A stretch of DNA of 64,000 nucleotides from Rhodocyclaceae bacterium. GTDB taxonomy: Bacteria > Pseudomonadota > Gammaproteobacteria > Burkholderiales > Rhodocyclaceae. The position numbers were made by a program, and so were the translations under genes. Location of the stretch: assembly GCA_028713915.1 (NCBI GenBank), contig JAQTNK010000013.1, forward strand, positions 26,551 through 90,550, written 5' to 3'. How positions within the stretch are numbered: position 1 is the stretch's first letter; the number at the start of each line of letters is the position of its first letter. Below the pieces are notes generated by a model. It did not search any database. It was not told the DNA's origin and worked only from the letters and a program-made list of their open reading frames with translations. Below, in pieces: positions 53,779 to 64,000 of the stretch.

Positions 53779-55857
53779 ATGTCCCACAAGAAACTCGCGA
53801 TGTTCGACCCGGTGCTGGTGAAGCCGGCGATCGTCGATTCATTCCGGAAGCTGAGTCCCGCCGTGCAGTGGCGCAACCCGGTGATGTTCGTCGTCTATGT
53901 CGGCAGCATCATGACGACGGCGCTCTGGGTCCAGGCGCTGGCCGGCCGGGGCGAAGCGCCGGCGGTGGAAAACGAGGGGTTCATCCTCGCCATCGCGCTT
54001 TGGCTGTGGTTCACCGTGCTGTTCGCCAATTTTGCCGAGGCGCTCGCCGAGGGCCGCAGCAAGGCGCAGGCCGCTTCCCTGCGCAGCCTGAAGAAGGAGA
54101 CCTGGGCGAAGAAGCTGAAGGGCCCGCAGGTGAGCGCCGAATGGATCACGGTGCCGGCGACCGAGCTGCGCAGGGGCGACTTCGTGCTGGTCCACGCCGG
54201 CGACACCATCCCGGCCGACGGCGAAGTCGTCGAAGGCGTCGCTTCGGTGGACGAGTCCGCCATCACCGGCGAATCGGCGCCAGTGATCCGTGAGGCCGGC
54301 GGTGATTTCTCCGCCGTCACCGGCGGCACGCGCGTGCTGTCGGACTGGATCGTGGCGCGCGTCACGGCGAATCCCGGCGAAACTTTCGTCGACCGCATGA
54401 TCGCCATGGTCGAGTCGGCCAAGCGCCAGAAGACCCCCAACGAGATCGCGCTGACCATCCTGCTCGTCGCCCTGACCATCGTCTTCCTCGTCGTCACGGT
54501 GACGCTGCTGCCGTATTCGATGTTCGGCGTCGATGTGGCGAAAGCGGGCACGCCGATCACCATCACGACGCTGATCGCGCTGCTGGTCTGCCTGATTCCA
54601 ACGACCATCGCCGGCCTGCTTTCGGCCATCGGCGTCGCCGGCATGAGTCGCATGATGCAGGCCAACGTCATCGCCACCTCGGGCCGCGCCGTGGAAGCGG
54701 CCGGCGACGTCGATGTGCTGCTGCTCGACAAGACCGGCACCATCACGCTCGGCAATCGCCAGGCGTCCGCATTCCTGCCGGCCGACGGCGTCAGGGAGGC
54801 CGATCTCGCCAGCGCCGCGCAGTTCGCCTCGCTCGCCGACGAGACGCCGGAAGGGCGCAGCATCATGGTGCTGGCGAAGCAGAAGTTCAACTTGCGCGAA
54901 CGCGACATCCATTCACTGGAGGCGACTTTCGTGCACTTCTCCGCGCACACGCGCATGAGCGGCGTCGACGTGCACGGCCAGCAGATTCGCAAAGGCGCCA
55001 CCGACGCCATCCGCAAGCATGTCGAGGATCTCGGCGGCCATTTCCCGCCGTCGGTGCTCGTCACCGTCGAGGACGTCGCGCGCCGCGGCAGCACGCCGCT
55101 GGTGGTGGCCGAAGGAACGAAAGTGCTCGGCGTCGTCGAATTGAAGGACATCGTCAAGGGCGGCATCAAGGAGCGCTTCAGCGAGCTGCGGCGCATGGGC
55201 ATCCGCACCATCATGATCACCGGCGACAACCGCCTGACGGCGGCGGCCATCGCCGCCGAAGCCGGCGTCGACGACTTCCTCGCCGAAGCGACGCCGGAAG
55301 CCAAGCTCGCGCTGATCCGCCAGCACCAGGCCGAAGGTCGCCTCGTGGCGATGACCGGCGACGGCACCAACGACGCGCCGGCGCTGGCCCAGGCCGACGT
55401 CGCCGTGGCCATGAACACCGGCACGCAGGCGGCGAAGGAAGCCGGCAACATGGTCGATCTCGACTCCAATCCGACCAAGCTCATCGAAGTCGTCGAGACC
55501 GGCAAGCAGATGCTGATGACGCGCGGCTCGCTGACGACGTTTTCCATCGCCAACGACGTCGCCAAGTATTTCGCCATCATCCCCGCGGCCTTCGTCACCA
55601 CCTATCCGCAGCTCGAAGCGCTCAACGTCATGCATCTCGCGAGCCCCGCCTCGGCAATACTCTCGGCGGTGATCTTCAACGCGCTGATCATCATGTTCCT
55701 GATCCCGCTGGCGCTGAAAGGCGTCAAGTATCAGCCGCTCGGCGCCGCCGTGCTGCTGCGCAAGAACCTGCTCGTCTATGGCCTCGGCGGCCTCGTCGCG
55801 CCCTTCGTCGGCATCAAGCTGATCGACCTCTTGATCGCCGGCGCCGGCCTGGCCTGA
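53779..55857 (+). CDS. kdpB: K+-transporting ATPase subunit B (P-type ATPase)
   Basis: A 692-residue P1A-type ATPase, the catalytic subunit of Kdp. The actuator TGES motif ([12 protein letters not shown]), phosphorylation motif [10 protein letters not shown] with Asp317, KGA nucleotide-binding lysine (RKGATDAI), MITGDN, and [20 protein letters not shown] are all present. N-terminal helices start after [22 protein letters not shown]. Length equals the usual value. It begins 17 bases after kdpA with AAGGAGA. Confidence 0.98.
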   Translation: MSHKKLAMFDPVLVKPAIVDSFRKLSPAVQWRNPVMFVVYVGSIMTTALWVQALAGRGEAPAVENEGFILAIALWLWFTVLFANFAEALAEGRSKAQAASLRSLKKETWAKKLKGPQVSAEWITVPATELRRGDFVLVHAGDTIPADGEVVEGVASVDESAITGESAPVIREAGGDFSAVTGGTRVLSDWIVARVTANPGETFVDRMIAMVESAKRQKTPNEIALTILLVALTIVFLVVTVTLLPYSMFGVDVAKAGTPITITTLIALLVCLIPTTIAGLLSAIGVAGMSRMMQANVIATSGRAVEAAGDVDVLLLDKTGTITLGNRQASAFLPADGVREADLASAAQFASLADETPEGRSIMVLAKQKFNLRERDIHSLEATFVHFSAHTRMSGVDVHGQQIRKGATDAIRKHVEDLGGHFPPSVLVTVEDVARRGSTPLVVAEGTKVLGVVELKDIVKGGIKERFSELRRMGIRTIMITGDNRLTAAAIAAEAGVDDFLAEATPEAKLALIRQHQAEGRLVAMTGDGTNDAPALAQADVAVAMNTGTQAAKEAGNMVDLDSNPTKLIEVVETGKQMLMTRGSLTTFSIANDVAKYFAIIPAAFVTTYPQLEALNVMHLASPASAILSAVIFNALIIMFLIPLALKGVKYQPLGAAVLLRKNLLVYGLGGLVAPFVGIKLIDLLIAGAGLA

Positions 55858-55870
55858 AAAGGAGAAACTC

Positions 55871-56443
55871 ATGAAGGAACTCATCCGTCCTGCCGTCAGC
55901 CTGTTCGTGCTGCTGTCCGTCGTCACCGGCATCGCCTATCCGCTGCTGACCACGGCGCTCGTCGCGCCGATCTTTCGCGACGAGGCTGCCGGCAGCCTCG
56001 TCGTCAGGGACGGCAGGCCGGTCGGATCATCGCTGATCGGCCAGAACTTCGCCGCGCCGAAATACTTCTGGGGCCGGCCGTCGGCGACCGCGCCGCAGCC
56101 CTACAACGCCGCGGCTTCGGGCGGCTCGAACCTGGGGCCGCTGAATCCGGCGCTGGCGGCCGCCGTCAAGGCGCGCGTCGATGCCCTCAAGACGGCCGAC
56201 CCGGGCAACCCGCTGGCGATTCCCGCCGACCTGGTGACGGCGTCGGCGAGCGGCCTCGATCCGCACATCAGCCCGGCGGCCGCGCATTACCAGGCGGCGC
56301 GCGTCGCCGCGGCACGCCATCTGCCGGAGCAGACGTTGAACGCGCTGATCGATGCGCATACGCAGGACCGCCAGTGGGGCCTTTTCGGCGAGCCGCGCGT
56401 CAATGTGCTCGAACTCAACCTCGCCCTGGACGAACTGCGATAA
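55871..56443 (+). CDS. kdpC: K+-transporting ATPase subunit C
   Basis: A 190-residue KdpC, a single-pass chaperone-like subunit of the Kdp complex. The N-terminal helix ([25 protein letters not shown]) is followed by [42 protein letters not shown] and [23 protein letters not shown], the conserved KdpC segments. The ending [20 protein letters not shown] is typical. Its start is 13 bases after kdpB with AAGGAGA. CorA follows after 37 bases. Confidence 0.97.
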   Translation: MKELIRPAVSLFVLLSVVTGIAYPLLTTALVAPIFRDEAAGSLVVRDGRPVGSSLIGQNFAAPKYFWGRPSATAPQPYNAAASGGSNLGPLNPALAAAVKARVDALKTADPGNPLAIPADLVTASASGLDPHISPAAAHYQAARVAAARHLPEQTLNALIDAHTQDRQWGLFGEPRVNVLELNLALDELR

Positions 56444-56480
56444 TCGCGGCATCGTCATCGACTCGCGCGAAGGGCTGCCC

Positions 56481-57446
56481 ATGCTGATCAACTGCGTTGC
56501 CTACCAGGACGGCCGCAAGCTGACCGCCATGACGACGGAGGCGATCAGCGACTACGTCGAGCGGCCCGACTGCTTCGTCTGGGTGGCGCTGCGCGACGCC
56601 ACCGATGCCGAGCTGGATACGATGCAGGAGGAATTCCACCTGCATCCGCTCGCCGTCGAAGACGCGCGCCACGGCCACCAGCGGCCGAAGATCGAGGAGT
56701 ACGGCGACTCCCTGTTCGCCGTGCTGCAGATCGTCGAGCGGCAAGACGGCCAGCTGGCGCTCGGCGAACTGGACGTCTTCGTCGGCGTGAACTACGTGCT
56801 CTCGGTGCGCAACCGCAGCCAGCAAGGCTTTCTCGGCGTCCGCGCGCGCTGCGAGGCGGAGCCGCACCTGCTGAAGCTGGGTTCGGGATTCGTGCTCTAC
56901 GCGCTCATGGACGCGGTGGTGGACGGCTATTTCCCGCTCATCGACGAGCTGGAATCGACGCTGGAAGCCATCGAGGAACACATCTTCGACAAAAACGCGG
57001 CCCAGGCCAACATCGAGCGCCTCTACGATCTCAAGCGGCAGACGACGGTGCTCAAGCATGCGGTGACGCCGCTGATGGATGCGGCGGCCCGGCTGCACGG
57101 CGCGCGGGTGCCGCGGATGTGCGCGGGCAGCCAGGATTATTTCCGCGACGTGCACGATCACCTGATCCGCATCAGCGCCTCGATCGAGACGCTGCGCGAC
57201 ACCGTCAGCACCGCCATCCTGGTCAGCCAGTCGACGATCGGCATCGAGCAGAACGAGATCAACAAGCGGCTGGCCGCCTGGGCCGGGATTTTCGCCGTCG
57301 TCACGGCCTTCGCCGGCATCTGGGGCATGAACTTCAAGGCCATGCCGGAGCTCGACTGGACGTACGGCTATCCGGCGGCGCTGGCCGTCATGACCGTCGT
57401 CTGCGTCGTGCTGTACGTCCGCTTCAAGCGTGCCGGCTGGCTGTAG
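56481..57446 (+). CDS. corA: CorA-family Mg2+ (divalent cation) transporter
   Basis: A 321-residue CorA-type channel. The soluble funnel includes VWVALRDATDAELDTMQEEFHLHPLAVEDA. A long helix carries DELESTLEAIEEHIFDK, and the two C-terminal membrane helices have the GMNF motif at residues 282-285 (GIWGMNFKAMPELDWTYGYP). The ATG at 56481 gives the expected length; the open frame extends upstream within kdpC. It sits between kdpC and kdpD with gaps of 37 and 7 bases, which is not the canonical kdp order. Whether K+ starvation co-induces it is not known. Cobalt or nickel transport is possible for CorA proteins. Confidence 0.93.
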   Translation: MLINCVAYQDGRKLTAMTTEAISDYVERPDCFVWVALRDATDAELDTMQEEFHLHPLAVEDARHGHQRPKIEEYGDSLFAVLQIVERQDGQLALGELDVFVGVNYVLSVRNRSQQGFLGVRARCEAEPHLLKLGSGFVLYALMDAVVDGYFPLIDELESTLEAIEEHIFDKNAAQANIERLYDLKRQTTVLKHAVTPLMDAAARLHGARVPRMCAGSQDYFRDVHDHLIRISASIETLRDTVSTAILVSQSTIGIEQNEINKRLAAWAGIFAVVTAFAGIWGMNFKAMPELDWTYGYPAALAVMTVVCVVLYVRFKRAGWL

Positions 57447-57453
57447 CGCGGCC

Positions 57454-60177
57454 ATGGCCGACCAGCGCCCCGACCCGGACGAACTGCTCTCCCGACTCAA
57501 GGAAGAGGAAGCCCGTGCCGCGCGCGGCAAGCTGAAGATATTCTTCGGCGCCTCGGCCGGCGTCGGCAAGACCTACGCCATGCTGGCGGCGGCCCGCTAC
57601 CTGGCCGCGGAAGGCAAGGACGTCGTCATCGGCATCGTCGAAACCCACGGCCGCAAGGAAACCGAAGCTCTCGTCGCCGACCTCGACAGCGTGCCGCTCA
57701 AGGAGATTCCCTATCGCGGCAAAGTGCTCAAGGAGTTCGACATCGACGCGGCGCTAGCGCGCAAGCCGGCGCTGATCCTGGTCGACGAACTGGCCCATTC
57801 GAACGTCGCCGGCTCGCGCCACCCGAAGCGCTGGCAGGATGTCGAAGAGTTGCTGTCCTCGGGCATCGACGTCTATTCGACGATCAACGTCCAGCACCTG
57901 GAAACGCTCAACGACGTCGTCGGCGGCATCACCGGCATTCGCGTCTGGGAGACGGTGCCCGACCACGTCTTCGACGCCGCCGACGAAGTGGTGCTGGTCG
58001 ACCTGACGCCCGACGAACTGCTGCAGCGGCTCAAGGAGGGCAAGGTCTATCTGCCGCACCAGGCCGAGCGCGCGATCCAGAATTTCTTCCGCAAGGGCAA
58101 CCTGATCGCCCTGCGCGAACTCGCGCTGCGCCGCACCGCCGACCGCGTCGACAGCCAGATGCTCGAGTACCGGCGCAACAAGCTGGTATCGCCGGTGTGG
58201 CAGACGCGCGAGTCGCTGCTGGCCTGCATCGGCCCCGGCGAAGGCTCTGATCGCATCATCCGCAGCGCCGCCCGCATCGCCGCGAAGCTCGACGTGCCCT
58301 GGCACGTCATCTACGTCGAGACGCCGCAGCTGCGCCATCTCTCCGACGGCCAGCGCCAGCGCATCCTCAGGAGCCTCAAGCTGGCGCAGGACACCGGCGC
58401 GGAAACGGCGAGCCTGTCGGGCAGCGATGCCGTCGAGACCATCATCGACTATGCGCGCGACCACAATCTTTCCAAAGTCATCGTCGGGCGCGACCATGCG
58501 CGCGCCTGGCGGCTCTGGTACCGCTCGTTCGCCGATCGCATCGGCAAGCGCGCGCCTGATCTCGACGTCATCCAGGTCGCGCGTAAGGAAGGCCACGACG
58601 AGCGGCGCCGCGACGAGCCGACCGACGCAGCGCTGCTCGAGCGCCTGCGGGCGCCGTGGCAGTCGTTCGCCATGAGCGCGGTGCTGTGCGCGCTGGCGAC
58701 GCTGGTGGCGACGCCGCTGCATACCGTGTTCGACCTCGCCAACATCGCCATGCTGTTCCTGCTGGCGGTGGTGCTGGCGGCGGTCCGCTACGGCCTGGGG
58801 CCGGCCGTCGCCGCCGCCTTCCTCAACGTCGCCGCCTTCGACTTCTTCTTCGTGCCGCCGCGCTTCACGTTCGCCGTGGCCGACGCGCAGTACCTGCTGA
58901 CCTTCGTCGTCATGCTCATCGTCGGCCTCATCACGGCCAAGCTGACGGCGGGGCTCAAGTTCCAGGCGCGCGTCGCCGGCCGCCGCGAGCAGCGCGTGCG
59001 CGCCCTCTACGAGATGTCGCGGGACCTTTCCGGCGCGCTGCTGCCCGAGCAGATCGCCGAAATTTCGCAGCGCTTCGCCGAAACGGGCTTCGGCGCCCGC
59101 GCCGCCATCGTCCTGGCCGACGACGACGATCGCCTGCACGAGCCCATCGCCGTGGCCGGCGGCGTCCCGGCGGTGGACCTCGGCATCTGCCAGTGGGCGT
59201 TCGACCACGGCGCCGAGGCCGGCTGCGGCACCGACACGCTGGCCGGCAGCCCGCTGCTGTATGTGCCCCTCAAGGCGCCGATGCGCACGCGCGGCGTGCT
59301 GGTGCTGGAGCCGCGCCATCCGCGCCGCCTCATGGCGCCCGAGCAGCGCCGCCTGCTCGACACCTTCGCGCGCCTGATCGCCATTTCCCTCGAGCGCGTG
59401 CATTACGTGAATGTGGCGCAGTCGACCACCGTGCAGATGGAATCGGAGCGCCTGCGCAACTCGCTGCTGTCGGCCATTTCGCACGACTTGCGCACGCCGC
59501 TGGCGGCGCTGGTCGGGCTCGCCGACTCGATGTTCCTGACGCAGCCGCCGCCCTCGGCGCAGCAGGCCGACATCGCCGCTTCGATGCGCGAGGAAGTGCT
59601 GCGCATGAACGCCCAGGTCAACAACCTGCTCGACATGGCGCGCCTGCAATCCGGCGCCGTCAAGCTCAACCGGCAATGGCAGCCGCTCGAGGAGGTGGTC
59701 GGCAGTTCGCTGAAAGCCGTGGGCGCCGCGCTGGCGCAGCATCGCGTCGCCGTGCATCTGCCCGACGACCTGCCGCTGCTGGAATTCGATGCCGTGCTGA
59801 TCGAGCGCGTGCTGGCGAACCTGCTCGACAACGCCGCCAAGTACACGCCGCCCGGCAGCGCCGTCGACATCGGCGCGGCGGCGGGCGCAGGTGGCGACAT
59901 CGACATCTGGGTGGCGGACGACGGTCCCGGCTTGCCGCCCGGCCGGGAAGAGGACATCTTCAAGAAGTTCGAACGCGGCCGCAAGGAAAGCGCGACGCCC
60001 GGCGTCGGCCTCGGGCTGGCGATCTGCCGCGCCATCGTCGAGGCGCACGGCGGCCGCATCCGTGCCGAGAACCTTCGCGGCGGCGGCGCGCGCTTCATCT
60101 TCTCCCTGCCGCGCGGCAATCCGCCCGCCGTGGCGGCCGACGACGAGGACGCCATCGCCGCCGAGGTGCGCTCGTGA
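57454..60177 (+). CDS. kdpD: Osmosensitive K+ channel sensor kinase KdpD
   Basis: A 907-residue KdpD. Residues about 22-230 form the KdpD N-terminal domain with Walker A-like FGASAGVGKT and ILVDELAHSN. A USP-like domain covers about 250-370. Four membrane helices (about 400-500) are followed by a GAF-type region (about 520-650). The kinase core has LLSAISHDLRTPLAAL (His677), NLLDNAAKY, DDGPGLP and GVGLGLAI. The ATG at 57454 is chosen over an in-frame GTG at 57430, which lies within corA. It senses low K+ and turgor and phosphorylates KdpE; its stop overlaps the kdpE GTG by four bases. Confidence 0.97.
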   Translation: MADQRPDPDELLSRLKEEEARAARGKLKIFFGASAGVGKTYAMLAAARYLAAEGKDVVIGIVETHGRKETEALVADLDSVPLKEIPYRGKVLKEFDIDAALARKPALILVDELAHSNVAGSRHPKRWQDVEELLSSGIDVYSTINVQHLETLNDVVGGITGIRVWETVPDHVFDAADEVVLVDLTPDELLQRLKEGKVYLPHQAERAIQNFFRKGNLIALRELALRRTADRVDSQMLEYRRNKLVSPVWQTRESLLACIGPGEGSDRIIRSAARIAAKLDVPWHVIYVETPQLRHLSDGQRQRILRSLKLAQDTGAETASLSGSDAVETIIDYARDHNLSKVIVGRDHARAWRLWYRSFADRIGKRAPDLDVIQVARKEGHDERRRDEPTDAALLERLRAPWQSFAMSAVLCALATLVATPLHTVFDLANIAMLFLLAVVLAAVRYGLGPAVAAAFLNVAAFDFFFVPPRFTFAVADAQYLLTFVVMLIVGLITAKLTAGLKFQARVAGRREQRVRALYEMSRDLSGALLPEQIAEISQRFAETGFGARAAIVLADDDDRLHEPIAVAGGVPAVDLGICQWAFDHGAEAGCGTDTLAGSPLLYVPLKAPMRTRGVLVLEPRHPRRLMAPEQRRLLDTFARLIAISLERVHYVNVAQSTTVQMESERLRNSLLSAISHDLRTPLAALVGLADSMFLTQPPPSAQQADIAASMREEVLRMNAQVNNLLDMARLQSGAVKLNRQWQPLEEVVGSSLKAVGAALAQHRVAVHLPDDLPLLEFDAVLIERVLANLLDNAAKYTPPGSAVDIGAAAGAGGDIDIWVADDGPGLPPGREEDIFKKFERGRKESATPGVGLGLAICRAIVEAHGGRIRAENLRGGGARFIFSLPRGNPPAVAADDEDAIAAEVRS

Positions 60178-60872
60178 GCGACCCCATCGTCATCGTCGTC
60201 GAGGACGAGCCGAAGATCCGGCGCTTCGTCCGCATGTCGCTGGAGTCCGCGGGCTGCCAGGTGTTCGAGGCCGACACCGTGAAGCGCGGACTGATCGAAA
60301 CGGGCACGCGCAAGCCCGACCTGGTGGTGCTCGACCTCGGCCTGCCGGACGGAGACGGCGTCGATTTCATCCGCGACCTGCGCACCTGGGCGGAGATTCC
60401 CGTCATCGTTCTGTCGGCGCGCACCACGGAAGCCGACAAGGTGGAGGCGCTCGACGCCGGCGCCGACGATTACCTCGTCAAGCCCTTCGGCGCCGCCGAA
60501 CTGCTGGCGCGGGTGCGCGCCCAGTTGCGCCGCCGCGCGCGCGTGCCCGGCGCCAGCCAGGGCGTCTTCGAGTTCGGCAGGATCAAGGTCGATTTCGGCC
60601 GGCGCGTCGTCGAGCGCGCCGGCCAGCCGCTGCACCTGACGCCGATCGAGTACCGCCTGCTGGCCTATCTGGCGAGCAATGCCGACAGCGTGCTGACGCA
60701 TCAGCAATTGCTGAAGCACGTCTGGGGGCCGGCGCACGCGCAGGACAGCCACTACGTCCGCGTCTATATGGCGCATTTGCGCAAGAAGATCGAGGACGAT
60801 GCGTCGCAGCCGCGCCATATCCTCACCGAAGCCGGGGTCGGCTACCGCTTCGTGATGCAGCCGCCGCCTTGA
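60174..60872 (+). CDS. kdpE: OmpR/PhoB-type response regulator KdpE
   Basis: A 232-residue response regulator. The receiver domain (about 1-120) has VVEDEPKI, phospho-acceptor Asp54 in VVLDLGLPDGDG, and the Lys in YLVKPF. The winged-helix DNA-binding domain (about 130-228) has LTPIEYRLLAYLASN and HYVRVYMAHLRKKIEDD ending GVGYRF. It activates kdpFABC when phosphorylated by KdpD. The start is GTG in a GTGA overlap with kdpD. The KdpE-binding site should lie upstream of the kdp operon near 51785-51835, but I could not identify it with confidence. Confidence 0.97.
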   Translation: MSDPIVIVVEDEPKIRRFVRMSLESAGCQVFEADTVKRGLIETGTRKPDLVVLDLGLPDGDGVDFIRDLRTWAEIPVIVLSARTTEADKVEALDAGADDYLVKPFGAAELLARVRAQLRRRARVPGASQGVFEFGRIKVDFGRRVVERAGQPLHLTPIEYRLLAYLASNADSVLTHQQLLKHVWGPAHAQDSHYVRVYMAHLRKKIEDDASQPRHILTEAGVGYRFVMQPPP

Positions 60873-60937
60873 AACCCGGCAGGCCTGCCGGCGCGCCGCT
60901 ATGATGAACAGGCGACCATCGAACTCACGGAGGGTGC

Positions 60938-61159
60938 ATGAGGCGAACATTTCTGACCGCGACGCTATGCTGCACGCTGGCCGCCTGCGCCGGCGGCTAC
61001 GAGTGGGCGAAGCCGGGCACGGCCGCCGCGGCGCGGGACGCCGACCTGATGGCCTGCGGCAGTCGCACCAGCCACCTCGACAAGGACGATCCGGCGGCCG
61101 TCGCGATCGTCGACCACTGCATGGCCGCACGCGGCTACCAGAAGCAGAAGGTCCGATAG
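60938..61159 (+). CDS. Small putative lipoprotein
   Basis: A 73-residue protein with a lipoprotein signal: MRRTFLTATLCCTLAAC, whose lipobox (TLAAC) places the lipidated Cys at residue 17. The mature part, AGGYEWAKPGTAAAARDADLM, contains three more cysteines including CGSRTSH and DHCMAARGYQKQKV. This short form resembles small outer-membrane lipoproteins of unknown function. The ATG has GGAGGG five bases upstream. It lies between kdpE and htpG and has no evident operon partner. Confidence 0.75.
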   Translation: MRRTFLTATLCCTLAACAGGYEWAKPGTAAAARDADLMACGSRTSHLDKDDPAAVAIVDHCMAARGYQKQKVR

Positions 61160-61226
61160 AAGCGCCGCGCCGGGGATGACGCCGGTCGTGCCGTAGGGGC
61201 CCGACGGGCGAGAGACGTCATCGGCC

Positions 61227-61254
61227 CTTGAAATCCTCCCGACCGTCCCCATAA
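61227..61254 (+). promoter_or_regulatory. Sigma32 (RpoH) heat-shock promoter of htpG
   Basis: CTTGAAA (61227-61233) and CCCCATAA (61247-61254) are separated by 13 bases. Known sigma32 promoters read CTTGAAA and CCCCATNT with a 13-15-base spacer, so the -35 is perfect and the -10 matches seven of eight. It ends 37 bases before the htpG start codon. Confidence 0.82.
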
Positions 61255-61291
61255 AAGGGGATATTTTTTGCGTTCAGAGGAGTTTCACCCC

Positions 61292-63208
<1,917 letters not shown>

Positions 63209-63215
63209 GCCCGGC

Positions 63216-63695
63216 GTGACCCGGCTGAGCGGCCTGCCGCCGCTGATCGACGAGCGCGCCCGCATATTGATACTCGGGTCGTTCCCGTCGGCGGCGTCGC
63301 TGGCCGCGCAGCACTATTACGCCCATGCGCAGAACCAGTTCTGGCGCATCCTCGCGGCGATCGTCGAGCAGCCGCTGACGCAGATGGACTATGCCGCCAA
63401 GCAGGCGGCCGTGAAGGCGGCGGGCATCGCGATCTGGGACGTCTATGGTGGCTGCCGCCGCGACGGCAGCCTCGACGCCGCCATCCGCGCGGCGCAGCCC
63501 AACGATTTCGCCGGGCTGCGGGAAATCGCGCCGCAGTTGCGGCGCGCCTGTTTCAACGGCAAGACGGCGGGGCGCTTCGCGCCGGCGCTGACGGCGCTGG
63601 GCTATGACGTCGTCGTGCTGCCGTCGACCAGCCCCGCCTACACATTGGCGTTCGCCGAGAAGCTTGCCCGCTGGCAGGCCGCGCTGACGGCATAA
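63216..63695 (+). CDS. Hypoxanthine (deoxyinosine) DNA glycosylase, UDG superfamily
   Basis: A 159-residue uracil-DNA-glycosylase-fold protein of the DNA-deoxyinosine glycosylase family (UDG family 6). Motif 1 is ILGSFPSAASL, with a following NQFW that contains the presumed catalytic Asn40. Motif 2 is VVLPSTSPAYTL near the C-terminus. It would remove hypoxanthine arising from adenine deamination. The start is GTG at 63216, seven bases after the htpG stop, so translation is likely coupled. Nitrosative deamination produces hypoxanthine, which is interesting next to norC, but that link is inference. Confidence 0.85.
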   Translation: MTRLSGLPPLIDERARILILGSFPSAASLAAQHYYAHAQNQFWRILAAIVEQPLTQMDYAAKQAAVKAAGIAIWDVYGGCRRDGSLDAAIRAAQPNDFAGLREIAPQLRRACFNGKTAGRFAPALTALGYDVVVLPSTSPAYTLAFAEKLARWQAALTA

Positions 63696-63708
63696 TCATT
63701 TTTCATTC

Positions 63709-63722
63709 TTGATCCGCATCAA
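63709..63722 (+). promoter_or_regulatory. FNR/DNR-type box upstream of norC
   Basis: TTGATCCGCATCAA is a perfect match to the FNR/DNR half-sites TTGAT-N4-ATCAA. A -10-like TATAGT lies at 63746-63751. Its position implies a start near 63757, placing the box centre at -41.5, the class II FNR geometry. This would give anaerobic or NO-dependent activation of norC. Confidence 0.75.
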
Positions 63723-63745
63723 GGAATCGGGCCCCTCTCGAAACG

Positions 63746-63751
63746 TATAGT
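63746..63751 (+). promoter_or_regulatory. -10 element of the norC promoter
   Basis: TATAGT matches TATAAT at five of six positions and lies about 24 bases downstream of the FNR-type box, as expected when the regulator binds at -41.5. Confidence 0.6.
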
Positions 63752-63797
63752 CCGCGACGCTGCAATGGGCAGAAACGTAGGACCAAAAGGGGGGCTT

Positions 63798-64000
63798 ATG
63801 AGCGGAACTTTCACCACCTCGATGGCGCGGAACATCTTTTTCGGCGGAACGATATTTTTCGCCTTGGTGTTCCTGGCGCTGACGTATCAGAACGAACAGA
63901 TCATCCCGAGTCGGGACCAGCACCAGCAGGTGCTGGACAACCCGGCCATCGCGGCGGGCAAGCGGATCTGGGAAACGCACCAGTGCATCGGCTGCCACAC
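63798..64000 (+). CDS. norC: Nitric oxide reductase cytochrome c subunit NorC (3' truncated by window edge)
   Basis: The first 67 residues of a membrane-anchored cytochrome c. MSGTFTTSMARNIFFGGTIFF begins a membrane helix (about 12-30), followed by the periplasmic segment EQIIPSRDQHQQVLDNPAIAAGKRIWETHQCIGCH. CIGCH is a haem c attachment motif, and the N-terminal anchor, NPAIAAGKRIWE and haem site match NorC of cNor, which reduces NO to N2O. norB is expected beyond the window. The FNR-type box and -10 at 63709-63751 support anaerobic control. The frame runs off the edge, so completeness is not testable. Confidence 0.85.
   Translation, partial: MSGTFTTSMARNIFFGGTIFFALVFLALTYQNEQIIPSRDQHQQVLDNPAIAAGKRIWETHQCIGCH

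Noticed and set aside
57754..60048. Minus-strand open frame opposite kdpD
   Set aside because: Antisense of a confidently identified KdpD; no support of its own.
61246..61268. Terminator-like TCCCC-ATAAAA-GGGGA followed by a T-run upstream of htpG
   Set aside because: The stem overlaps the sigma32 -10 element; a five-pair stem is weak, and the promoter interpretation explains the sequence better.

Overview
The window is GC-rich chromosomal DNA from a betaproteobacterium, most likely a denitrifying Rhodocyclales-type organism (Azoarcus, Thauera or Sterolibacterium relatives). The basis is a DUF3567 gene typical of Betaproteobacteria, a phasin, ETF/acyl-CoA dehydrogenase genes, a full kdp locus, abundant two-component and HD-GYP proteins, and the start of norC behind an FNR-type box at the right edge. 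This assignment rests on gene content only. I saw no tRNA, rRNA, CRISPR array, prophage or transposase gene, and coding density is high.

Layout. 1-6.8 kb: the 3' end of an acyl-CoA synthetase, a small HD-GYP protein, an ECHDC3-like enoyl-CoA hydratase homologue, a Cache-type histidine kinase, and an MgtA-type Mg2+ P-ATPase with a long structured leader. 7.1-13.1 kb: an MBL hydrolase and a TetR repressor run leftward; etfB, etfA, a CbiM-like membrane protein and an acyl-CoA dehydrogenase run rightward. Two near-identical operators lie between the repressor and etfB. 13.2-19.8 kb: a signalling and storage block with a DUF3135-like protein, a receiver-kinase, a large hybrid kinase overlapping an HD-GYP protein, and a phasin. 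20.1-24.7 kb: a PA2779/PA2778-type pair (small membrane protein plus C39-like lipoprotein), an MFS carrier and a secreted phosphodiesterase.

24.7-32.7 kb: a MacAB-like ABC exporter whose minus-strand genes are divided by a plus-strand Lon-like protease gene. The two permease genes are separated by a compact element of nested inverted repeats (26009-26309), the most unusual non-coding feature here. 32.9-40.9 kb: a second Cache-type hybrid kinase, metY, a YdcH-like protein, DUF3567, and a Ser/Thr kinase-HDOD-GAF fusion. 41.1-50.6 kb: hslR, a Cys-rich protein, greB, EmrAB-type efflux, a methylmalonate-semialdehyde dehydrogenase and three further MFS carriers. 50.9-60.9 kb: a His-rich repeat protein, then an extended kdp locus (small peptide, kdpF-A-B-C, corA, kdpD, kdpE). 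60.9-64 kb: a small lipoprotein, htpG behind a good sigma32 promoter, a hypoxanthine-DNA glycosylase homologue and norC.

Functionally, the left part suggests CoA-thioester and fatty-acid oxidation under a local TetR repressor. Mg2+ and K+ import (mgtA, corA, kdp) recurs. Many sensory proteins, two HD-GYP phosphodiesterases and an HDOD kinase point to elaborate environmental and c-di-GMP control.
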